NCBI GenBank assembly: GCA_038869735.1
Contig: JAWCQO010000011.1
Location: 1 to 18,212 of the forward strand
Origin: Candidatus Anstonellales archaeon
Lineage (GTDB): Archaea; Micrarchaeota; Micrarchaeia; Anstonellales; CG1-02-47-40
Direction: 5' to 3'
DNA: 18,212 bases
A program made the position numbers and the translations under genes. The notes beneath the pieces were generated by a model. It saw only the letters and a list, made by a program, of their open reading frames with translations. It did no database searches and was not told the origin of the DNA. Position 1 is the first letter of the stretch. Every line of letters starts with the position of its first letter. Shown here in pieces: positions 7,368 through 12,413 of the stretch.

Positions 7368-7467
7368 GCACATAACGTATGCGATTAAGAGAAGTTTTTG
7401 CGAAGGAAAAATTGGGTGGAGCCGAGCGGCAAGCTAAGGGGGAACCGTATAAGCGCTGTTAAGTCCC
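7368..7467. other. attC-like recombination site candidate, copy A (weak)
   Basis: GCACATAAC (7368-7376) and GTTAAGTCC (7458-7466) frame about 90 bases rich in small hairpins, including GCC-GAGC-GGC (about 7421-7430). GTTAAGT fits the integron R' box consensus GTTRRRY, and ATAAC / GTTA can pair. The words ATAACGTATGCGATTAAG and GTTAAGTCC recur, in similar or reverse-complement form, in the element at 8184-8275. The inner L boxes do not pair well here, so this copy is degenerate or misassigned. Confidence 0.35.
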
Positions 7468-7508
7468 TTTTTCTGAAAGAAAAAATCTAGAATTGCGAAG
7501 CAAAATTC
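7468..7508. repeat. Two GAA-loop mini-hairpins
   Basis: TTTTTCT-GAA-AGAAAAA (7468-7484) is a perfect hairpin. GAATTGCGAAGCAAAATTC (7490-7508) contains GCGAAGC, the exceptionally stable DNA mini-hairpin, inside an imperfect stem. The first may also end transcription from the plus strand. They lie between the attC-like site and the 3' end of the CDGSH gene. Confidence 0.5.
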
Positions 7509-7540
7509 AGAGAAGTCGCTGACGAAGTGCGCCACAAGAA

Positions 7541-7738
7541 TTAATATTTTTTAATCTCAATTCTTTTCCCATTCTCATATTTATACAATTTCCCTTCTTC
7601 TTCGCCACTACATTGCTTGTGTGAGCCATCGCAGAAAGGTTTATTTTTGCTCAATCCACACATACAAATCCATTTGCTTTCTCCACCAACTTTTACTTCC
7701 ATCGGCATTTTTTCTTCATGTTTTACAATTCTTGCCAT
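7541..7738 (-). CDS. CDGSH-type iron-sulfur protein
   Basis: 65 residues with one CDGSH (mitoNEET-like) motif. C25 and C27 in WICMCGLS, then C36 and H40 in PFCDGSHK, are the 3Cys-1His ligands of a redox-active [2Fe-2S] cluster. No membrane anchor is present, so it should be a small cytoplasmic electron-transfer or iron-sulfur-transfer protein. A strong Shine-Dalgarno (GGAGGT) is six bases before the ATG. It is divergent from an HxlR-type regulator. An inverted repeat in the shared promoter overlaps its TATA box, so it is probably repressed by that regulator. Both genes lie between structured noncoding elements, suggesting they move as one unit. Confidence 0.93.
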   Translation of the reverse strand: MARIVKHEEKMPMEVKVGGESKWICMCGLSKNKPFCDGSHKQCSGEEEGKLYKYENGKRIEIKKY

Positions 7739-7848
7739 CTTTATACCTCCATTAGTAATCTTTTTATAGTATCTTGACTATACTATGTATAACAATGAGA
7801 ACTATATAAATGTTGTAGTAACCAAAAGTAAAGTTTTAGGTGAATTGA
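7739..7848. promoter_or_regulatory. Divergent promoter/operator of CDGSH and HxlR genes
   Basis: ATAGTAT (7766-7772), CTTGACT, ATACTAT (7780-7786) is a perfect 7-bp inverted repeat. On the minus strand it overlaps the probable TATA box ACTATAAAAAG of the CDGSH gene. On the plus strand TATATAAA (about 7803-7810) lies about 40 bases before the HxlR ATG, whose Shine-Dalgarno is AGGTGA (7838-7843). The layout suggests HxlR binding that blocks CDGSH transcription. Confidence 0.6.
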
Positions 7849-8157
7849 ATGGAAAAAATTTGTCCAATAACAAAAACATTGATTTATCTTAGTAAAAAAT
7901 GGGCTTTATTGATTTTGAGAGAATTACACCAGAGTGGAACAAAAAGATTTAACGATTTAATCAAAGAAATGGAGAATATTAGCCCAAGAACTTTATCAAA
8001 GCGATTGAAAGAATTGGAAAAGTTAGGATTAGTCTCAAGGAAAAAATTTAATGAAATTCCACCAAGAGTTGATTATTCATTGACTAAGAAAGGAAAAGAG
8101 TTGGTTAAGTGCTTCAAACATCTTGATATTTGGGTTAAAAAATTTGATGTAAAATAA
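7849..8157 (+). CDS. HxlR-family winged-helix transcriptional regulator
   Basis: 102 residues, typical length. The family pattern is clear: MEKICPITKTLIYLSKKWALLIL at the N-terminus with the conserved Cys5, KRFNDLIKEMENISPRTLSKRL as the HTH, LEKLGLVSRK, then the wing with PPRVDYSLTKKGKEL. The N-terminal Cys is used by several HxlR/HypR-type regulators to sense electrophiles or oxidants, so a redox-responsive role is plausible; this is inference. Good Shine-Dalgarno upstream. Divergent from the CDGSH gene. Its stop codon is followed at once by GTTAGGC, which matches the GTTRRRY recombination-box consensus. Confidence 0.92.
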   Translation: MEKICPITKTLIYLSKKWALLILRELHQSGTKRFNDLIKEMENISPRTLSKRLKELEKLGLVSRKKFNEIPPRVDYSLTKKGKELVKCFKHLDIWVKKFDVK

Positions 8158-8183
8158 GTTAGGCACCCGTAGTCAGCGATTGG

Positions 8184-8275
8184 ACTTAACGTATGCGATT
8201 TAACGAAGTCAGCCGAAGGCTTGATTTAGGTGAAGTGAACCGCAGGTGAGCGGAGCCGTTAAATCAATGTTATGC
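8184..8275. other. attC-like recombination site candidate, copy C (best)
   Basis: ACTTAAC (8184-8190, fits RYYYAAC) and GTTATGC (8269-8275) frame a perfect 9-bp stem GATTTAACG (8197-8205) / CGTTAAATC (8257-8265). Inside are AGCC-GAA-GGCT (8211-8221) and CCGC (8240-8243) / GCGG (8250-8253) hairpins. Read on the minus strand the ends are GCATAAC and GTTAAGT, the latter an exact GTTRRRY. Two end boxes, inner paired boxes separated by short spacers, and an imperfect palindrome of 92 bases are the architecture of integron attC sites. A recombination function is not proven. Confidence 0.5.
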
Positions 8276-8398
8276 TCTCTGACCAAAGGAAAGACGAAAT
8301 TTTAGTGCAACGATGCCAAAGGCAAAAATTTCGAGTTGCGAGTCCGCCGAAAATTTTTTGCCACTGTAGTTTTTTCTTTAGGGAGTGCTGCCGTCTTT
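8269..8398. repeat. Left inverted flank of the restriction-modification module
   Basis: Three words recur in the same order and inverted at the other end of the module: GTTATGCTC (8269-8277), CGAGTCCGCC (8339-8348) and GAGTGCTGCCG (8383-8393). Their partners are GAGCATAAC (10456-10464), GGCGGACTCG (10441-10450) and CGGCGGCACTC (10298-10308). A strong hairpin GGCAAAAATTTCG (8321-8333) / CGAAAATTTTTTGCC (8348-8362) lies inside. The 8158-8459 stretch has no gene, apart from a probable nuclease TATA box TTATAAAAA (about 8412-8420). Confidence 0.6.
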
Positions 8399-8459
8399 AG
8401 ACATTCTTCATCTTATAAAAAAAGATGTATTTTTAAAGAGAAATGTATGACTATGATTT

Positions 8460-9242
8460 ATGGAAAGCAAAAAACGAAACTCAATAAACATACTCTTCAA
8501 TAAGCTGTATGAAAAGAGCCAGAAAGCAAAAGTTATAGAATTCACAAATACGGAATTAAAAAAGATTACTCAAGACACTAAATTTATGAATCAGTTTGAT
8601 GCCACAAAGTTTGATTCTTCTGATTTATTGCCAGAAAGCTTAAAACAAAATGGGTATTTTATAGTTCATCTTGGTAAAGGAAAACACGCGTTTGTAAAGG
8701 GAAATGGCTATCATAAATTTGAGAAGATAATCAAAATAAAGAATATAGATGTTACAAAAAGTGTAATAGATGATGTAGGAAATAGCGAAGCTGGAGCAGT
8801 TTCATTCATTTACAATGAAGGTATCATACAAGATTTTCTTGGCGTAAAACACCTCAAAATTCACACTGCAAGAAGATCAAAAGTTTCTTTTTCATTCAGA
8901 GTAAATGGTTCAAAACTGCATGCTGATAAACAGCAAATAGAGATAGATGGAATATTTGAAACAAAAGACGGAATGATAGTAACCGTTGAAGCCAAAAATG
9001 TAGAATACGCCGATTTTGAGATAAGGCAACTTTTCAGCATAAAGAAGTATTTTGATATGCTTATGGAAAAAGGTGACATACCAAAAGGCACAAATCTGCG
9101 TTTACTTTTCTTAATGAGATTGAGAAATGAAAAGCAAAATTTATGCAGATTATACGAATACAAATTCACAGATGACGAAGACATTAATTCAATAAAATTT
9201 ATTCGGGCAGTTCAATATAATATTAGCATAAAAACTAAGTGA
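8460..9242 (+). CDS. PD-(D/E)xK type II restriction endonuclease (probable)
   Basis: 260 residues. The nuclease core is seen as IEIDGIF (D163, preceded by E161), then 12 residues on VEAKN (E177, K179), followed by FEIRQLF (Q190): strand-turn-strand plus helix as in PD-(D/E)xK enzymes. Residues 1-155 would form the recognition and dimerisation part and I cannot name a subtype. The gene is convergent with a DNA methyltransferase and overlaps it by 8 bases, which strongly supports a type II restriction-modification pair. Start ATG 8460 has a TATA box about 40 bases upstream and no clear Shine-Dalgarno. It ends with TGA. Target sequence cannot be read from this. Confidence 0.75.
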   Translation: MESKKRNSINILFNKLYEKSQKAKVIEFTNTELKKITQDTKFMNQFDATKFDSSDLLPESLKQNGYFIVHLGKGKHAFVKGNGYHKFEKIIKIKNIDVTKSVIDDVGNSEAGAVSFIYNEGIIQDFLGVKHLKIHTARRSKVSFSFRVNGSKLHADKQQIEIDGIFETKDGMIVTVEAKNVEYADFEIRQLFSIKKYFDMLMEKGDIPKGTNLRLLFLMRLRNEKQNLCRLYEYKFTDDEDINSIKFIRAVQYNISIKTK

Positions 9243-9993
9243 ATTTGTCTAAAGGATTAATATTTTCCAATCTTTTTTTACCGATTTCAACATATTTAGG
9301 GTTAATATCTATGCCTATTGAATTTCTGCCAAGTTCTTTTGCGGCGGCACAAGTTGAGAAACTGCCAGCAAAAGGATCCATAACCCAATCACCTACATTA
9401 CTGCTGGCTTTTATGAATATTTTTAACAAAGGAACAGGTATCTGACATGGATGAGGAGTTTTATCTTTGCTTACATTTTTTACAAGATTAAATTGAAATA
9501 CATCATATGGGGCTCTTCCGTTGCTTCCATTTTTCAATCTTTCTTGTATTCTTTTATCCGTTGGATTTTTGTAAGGTTCTGCAATATCTTGTCTATTGAA
9601 TTTATGTTTTTTTGTTTTTGTGCAAAATATTATAGAATGTTGTGTTCTGGTGAAATTAGTTTTTGAATGACCCGTGTTCGTAGGATAATGCCACGTCATC
9701 CATCGTTTGAAAATCATTTTTTCCTTCAAGAACGGCAATAAATAGGCGTTATTCTCTGGATAATTAAACAGATATAGACTTCCATCTTTTTTTAATAAGC
9801 GAATACATTCGGAAAGCCAAAGTTTACACCATTCTATATATTCTTCAAATTTTTTATTATCTTTATAAACTCCACCATAATCTTTACCTATATTGAATGG
9901 CGGATCTGTGATTATCAAATCTACTGATTCGGAGGGCATTTTTTTCATTATTTCTAAACAATCGCCTACTAATAGTTTATGTTCTGTTGCCAT
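9235..9993 (-). CDS. DNA methyltransferase, beta-class (N6-adenine or N4-cytosine)
   Basis: 252 residues from ATG 9993 (MATEHKLLVGDCLEIM); a TTG three codons earlier is also open, but the ATG fits the family better. Catalytic motif IV DPPFNIG is at 30-36 and the S-adenosylmethionine motif I DPFAGSFST is near the C-terminus (206-214), followed by GIDINPKY. That order (IV, then target recognition, then I) defines the beta class. The central region (~95-180) would read the target. It should methylate the site cut by the convergent nuclease. Its start lies inside the end of the ribbon-helix-helix gene (17-base overlap), indicating translational coupling. Complete, with no motif missing. Confidence 0.93.
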   Translation of the reverse strand: MATEHKLLVGDCLEIMKKMPSESVDLIITDPPFNIGKDYGGVYKDNKKFEEYIEWCKLWLSECIRLLKKDGSLYLFNYPENNAYLLPFLKEKMIFKRWMTWHYPTNTGHSKTNFTRTQHSIIFCTKTKKHKFNRQDIAEPYKNPTDKRIQERLKNGSNGRAPYDVFQFNLVKNVSKDKTPHPCQIPVPLLKIFIKASSNVGDWVMDPFAGSFSTCAAAKELGRNSIGIDINPKYVEIGKKRLENINPLDKFT

Positions 9994-10141
9994 TTTTACC
10001 AACTTTCAATTTATTTAATTTTTCATAAACAGCATTATTAACAAAGGCTGAAACTGTTGGGTGTTTATACTTATTTCCGTTCTTATTTAGCCATGCTTGA
10101 ACTTCTTTTATCAATTTATCGTCTATTCTTACTACACCCAT
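9977..10141 (-). CDS. Ribbon-helix-helix (CopG/Arc-like) small regulator
   Basis: 54 residues from ATG 10141. MGVVRIDDKLIKEVQAWL gives the N-terminal strand and first helix. After a loop, HPTVSAFVNNAVYEKL gives the second helix, beginning with the Thr-Val-Ser turn common in ribbon-helix-helix DNA-binding proteins. The short Lys-rich tail ends within the methyltransferase start. As first gene of the methyltransferase transcript, with an inverted repeat at the expected transcription start, it probably autoregulates the pair, playing the part controller proteins play in other restriction-modification systems. That role is inference. Family assignment rests on pattern and size. Confidence 0.7.
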   Translation of the reverse strand: MGVVRIDDKLIKEVQAWLNKNGNKYKHPTVSAFVNNAVYEKLNKLKVGKNGNRT

Positions 10142-10151
10142 TCTTTACACC

Positions 10152-10200
10152 GTTACTTTTTGTAACATTATGTTAATAATGTGTTACACTTATATTTAAA
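10152..10200 (-). promoter_or_regulatory. Promoter and operator of the RHH-methyltransferase transcript
   Basis: On the minus strand TTTAAATATA (10191-10200) is a TATA box. Immediately downstream lies TGTAAC (10161-10166) with its inverted partner GTTACA (10183-10188), near-palindromic across 28 bases. A further GTTAC (10152-10156) forms a second inverted repeat with GTAAC (10162-10166). The repeats cover the predicted start of transcription, the position expected for a repressor site. Confidence 0.65.
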
Positions 10201-10295
10201 CCTTTCGTTTTTGAGACGCTCCTTCGTTTTATAATTAAGGTATGAAGAACAGTTTATTAATATTTTCATGCAAAGCAGACGATATTTCCGAAAGA

Positions 10296-10310
10296 CTCGG
10301 CGGCACTCTC
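10296..10310. repeat. Right inverted flank word of the restriction-modification module
   Basis: CGGCGGCACTC (10298-10308) is the inverted counterpart, with one mismatch, of GAGTGCTGCCG at 8383-8393. The following AGATTTAAGAAAAAATTTCG (about 10316-10335) also resembles the run before hairpin copy A. The stretch 10201-10551 contains no credible gene. Confidence 0.45.
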
Positions 10311-10334
10311 TTGTAAGATTTAAGAAAAAATTTC

Positions 10335-10401
10335 GTTAAAATTTTGTTAGACGATTTGCGAAGCAATTTCGTTTTTTTGTTTCCGTTTTGTGAATTTTAA
10401 C
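10335..10401. repeat. Structured hairpin element, copy B
   Basis: The outer stem is GTTAAAATT (10335-10343) / AATTTTAAC (10393-10401), then GTTAGAC (10346-10352), and the nested hairpin is ACGATTTGC-GAA-GCAATTTCGT (10351-10372). GAAGGCAACAAC follows at 10402-10413, as after copy A. Compared with copy A, stem bases change on both arms while pairing is kept. Confidence 0.8.
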
Positions 10402-10455
10402 GAAGGCAACAACGAATTTTCGGCGGCAACCTCGTTAAGAGGCGGACTCGTAATT

Positions 10456-10478
10456 GAGCATAACCACTATTAAGCGAG
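10456..10478. other. attC-like half site, copy B (truncated)
   Basis: GAGCATAACCACTATTAAGCG (from 10456) parallels the GCATAAC end and the GATTAAG inner box of the other two sites. No matching GTTRRRY end with a paired inner box follows, so only half a site remains at the border with the recombinase pseudogene. This could mark the broken right end of the island. Confidence 0.35.
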
Positions 10479-10488
10479 ATAATTATTC

Positions 10489-10505
10489 GTTTTATAATAT
10501 AAAAC
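10489..10505. promoter_or_regulatory. 17-bp perfect palindrome upstream of the recombinase remnant
   Basis: GTTTTATA-A-TATAAAAC is perfectly symmetrical. It includes a TATA-like sequence on both strands and could be a promoter/operator of the former recombinase gene or simply a chance AT palindrome. Confidence 0.3.
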
Positions 10506-10551
10506 AGTATAAAAAATGAGTTTTATATAATTCATCTCAATAATAAACCAT

Positions 10552-11364
10552 ATAGTAAATGATGTCTGTTTTCAGGAAGAAAAATATGAAGTGATTGGCA
10601 AGCTTATTGAGGAAATAAAACTCAGAAGGTATTCATATCAAACAGGCAAGTCATATATTTTCATAATGAAAGAATTTCTATCTTCGAGTAAAACACCTAA
10701 ATAGTTTTACTATCTTACACATCAAAAAGCAAATCAACAAAAAGACCGGCTTATTTTACTTTGGAGTTTTTTCATTAAAATGCACTAAATACTATATTTA
10801 AGAAAAATTTCCACTTGCAAAAAGGCCGTTGAAACTGTCCTTAATTTTTGAATAAAGAAGAAATAAACAAAATGATAGAATCTACAAACAATTTGAAGCA
10901 TAAGATTGCTATCATGTTTCTCTATTATGCTGGCTTGCGTCTGGATGAAATAAGAAATCTTAAATGGGAAGACATAGACTTCGACAGAGAAATAATTCAT
11001 CTTAAAACAACAAAGAGTGACAAAGAAAGAATTGTATTTCTTCATAAAAAACTGATTGATGTGTTGAAAATATATGAAACTAAGGAAGAAGGCCCAATTT
11101 TTATTTCCAAACGGAAAGGGAAATACAACAAGTGGACAATCCAACAAATTGTCAAATCAGCTTCCAAGAAAGCAGGGATAAAGAAGAATATCACACCACA
11201 TACGCTAAGGCACAGCTTTTTGCGACCCCTCTATTAGAATCTGGCGTTGATATTCTATATATTCAGCAGTTATTGGGACATAGGGACATAAAGATTTAAA
11301 AACAACTCAAATCTATACACATGTAACAAACAAAGACATTAAAAAATTAGCAAATCTACTTTGA
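10552..11364 (+). pseudogene. XerA-type tyrosine recombinase, decayed
   Basis: The whole protein can be followed across frames. 10576-10701 encodes the N-terminal SAM-like core-binding domain (GKLIEEIKLRRYSYQTGKSY...MKEFLSS), then TAG at 10702. 10779-10845 holds the linker (SLKCTKYYI, stop, EKFPLAKRPLKL). 10848-11237 holds the catalytic domain from NKEEINKMIES. After a two-base excess in a T5 run (about 11216-11220) the frame moves to ATPLLESGVDILYIQQLLGH. An 8-base near-duplication CATAGGGA/CATAAAGA then shifts it to LKTTQIYTHVTNKDI, ending with TGA at 11362-11364. All catalytic residues remain (GLR Arg, Lys, HTLRH, GHRD His, Tyr in IYTHV). No IntI-specific insert is seen. It is inactive unless these changes are assembly errors. 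Confidence 0.85.
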
Positions 11365-11431
11365 AATTTTAAAAGTATTTATCAAAGGAATAATTACCTA
11401 CAATAAGTTAACAGAACCGAAAAAGAAAAAG

Positions 11432-11471
11432 TTTTAAAATATAACCTTCTTTTTTTTAGTGGTGATGGCAG
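11432..11471 (+). promoter_or_regulatory. TATA box and ribosome site for the 11472 gene
   Basis: TTTTAAAATATAA (about 11432-11444) lies 28-40 bases before ATG 11472, and GGTGATG (11461-11467) can serve as a short Shine-Dalgarno. Nothing else is seen between the recombinase remnant and this gene. Confidence 0.5.
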
Positions 11472-11690
11472 ATGGCAAAAAAAAGGGGAGGAGCAAAGGA
11501 AGTAGTGAGTTCTAAAAGCGTTGGAGTTAGCGAATCCAGATTCGATTTTATAGTAGGTATTATTCTTGCAACGCTTGGAGGTTTAATGACATTGCAAAAC
11601 ATGGGTCTTATGCCTGCTCCACTTACTCCCTGGCCAATCGTTCTGGTTATAGTTGGATTTGGATTTATATTTAAAGGAGCGTTTGAATAG
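11472..11690 (+). CDS. Small two-helix membrane protein
   Basis: 72 residues. A basic, soluble N-terminus (MAKKRGGAKEVVSSKS) is followed by two membrane segments, about 24-42 (FDFIVGIILATLGGLMTLQ) and 53-71 (PWPIVLVIVGFGFIFKGAF), joined by a Pro-rich turn. The N-terminal positive charge predicts both ends inside the cell. I do not recognise a specific family. It has its own promoter and is convergent with the nicotinamidase gene; 11691-11787 between them shows nothing clear. Confidence 0.7.
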   Translation: MAKKRGGAKEVVSSKSVGVSESRFDFIVGIILATLGGLMTLQNMGLMPAPLTPWPIVLVIVGFGFIFKGAFE

Positions 11691-11787
11691 GTAAAGAAAG
11701 ATTTTTCCCACTTCAAAAAGTTCTCGTCCAAAACTCTAAATGGGAGATTTCAGAGTTGGGGATACGCTGATCTTGGAAGCATATTAT

Positions 11788-12342
11788 TTATTTTTTCTTT
11801 TCTTTGAGTTTTGATATTTCTCTTTCTGCGCTGCTTATTTCAGCCTTATATGCCATTTTCAGGTAGGCAAGACCGCTTTCGTGATCTTCTTGACTAAAAG
11901 ACTCTACACAATCTTGAGGTACGGTTATCTTGTAACCTCTAAAGAACGCATCTGCAGCAGTATGCCTAACGCAAATATGAGTATGTAAACCGCAGAGTAC
12001 AACCTCGTCTACTTTTAGTTCACGTAAGAGCTCATCAAGTTCCGTCCCAAAAAATCCGCTATATCTCCTTTTTGGGATTACATAATCTCCCTTTTTAGGA
12101 GCAATTTGAGGTATAACTTGTGCACCAACACTTCCTGCAATTGCATGCGGACCCCATACAGAGAACTCGTGATCTATTTGAGGATAATGAGCATCATTAG
12201 TATAAATTATTGGGATACCCGCACTCCTTGCATATTGAACAAGCTTTTGTATATTAGGGACTATTCTTTGTGCCCTGTCGCATTTCAGGCTCCCTGTCAC
12301 AAAATCGTTGAGCATATCTATGATTATTATTGCTTTCGTCAT
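11788..12342 (-). CDS. pncA: Nicotinamidase / isochorismatase-family cysteine hydrolase
   Basis: 184 residues. The catalytic triad is Asp9 (IIIIDMLNDF), Lys91 (IPKRRYSGFFGT) and Cys124 (THICVRHTAADA). Metal-binding Asp50, His52 and His58 in NDAHYPQIDHEF fit nicotinamidases rather than isochorismatases, and WGPHAIAGSVGAQV is typical of the archaeal nicotinamidase branch. It would hydrolyse nicotinamide to nicotinate and ammonia in the cytoplasm. The window also encodes nicotinate phosphoribosyltransferase (14241-15557), the next step of NAD salvage, though not in the same transcript. The start ATG 12342 is divergent from the second geranylgeranyl reductase. The C-terminus is Lys-rich and slightly extended. 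Confidence 0.88.
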   Translation of the reverse strand: MTKAIIIIDMLNDFVTGSLKCDRAQRIVPNIQKLVQYARSAGIPIIYTNDAHYPQIDHEFSVWGPHAIAGSVGAQVIPQIAPKKGDYVIPKRRYSGFFGTELDELLRELKVDEVVLCGLHTHICVRHTAADAFFRGYKITVPQDCVESFSQEDHESGLAYLKMAYKAEISSAEREISKLKEKKK

Positions 12343-12413
12343 GACAGATTCCCTTTCTCTTTTTTGGGTATGTAAAAATAAAAAAGTTATTGGACAAAGT
12401 CAAAAGGATTCTG

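Noticed and set aside
9239-9666. Plus-strand frames opposite the methyltransferase
   Set aside because: The minus strand carries all methyltransferase motifs over the full length; the plus frames have no recognisable pattern.
7207-10480. Classical insertion sequence with transposase
   Set aside because: No transposase or target-site duplication is visible; only structured flanks and cargo genes are present.
10848-11364. Integron integrase (IntI)
   Set aside because: The catalytic region runs from motif I to HTLRH with ordinary XerA-like spacing and lacks the extra IntI-specific segment.
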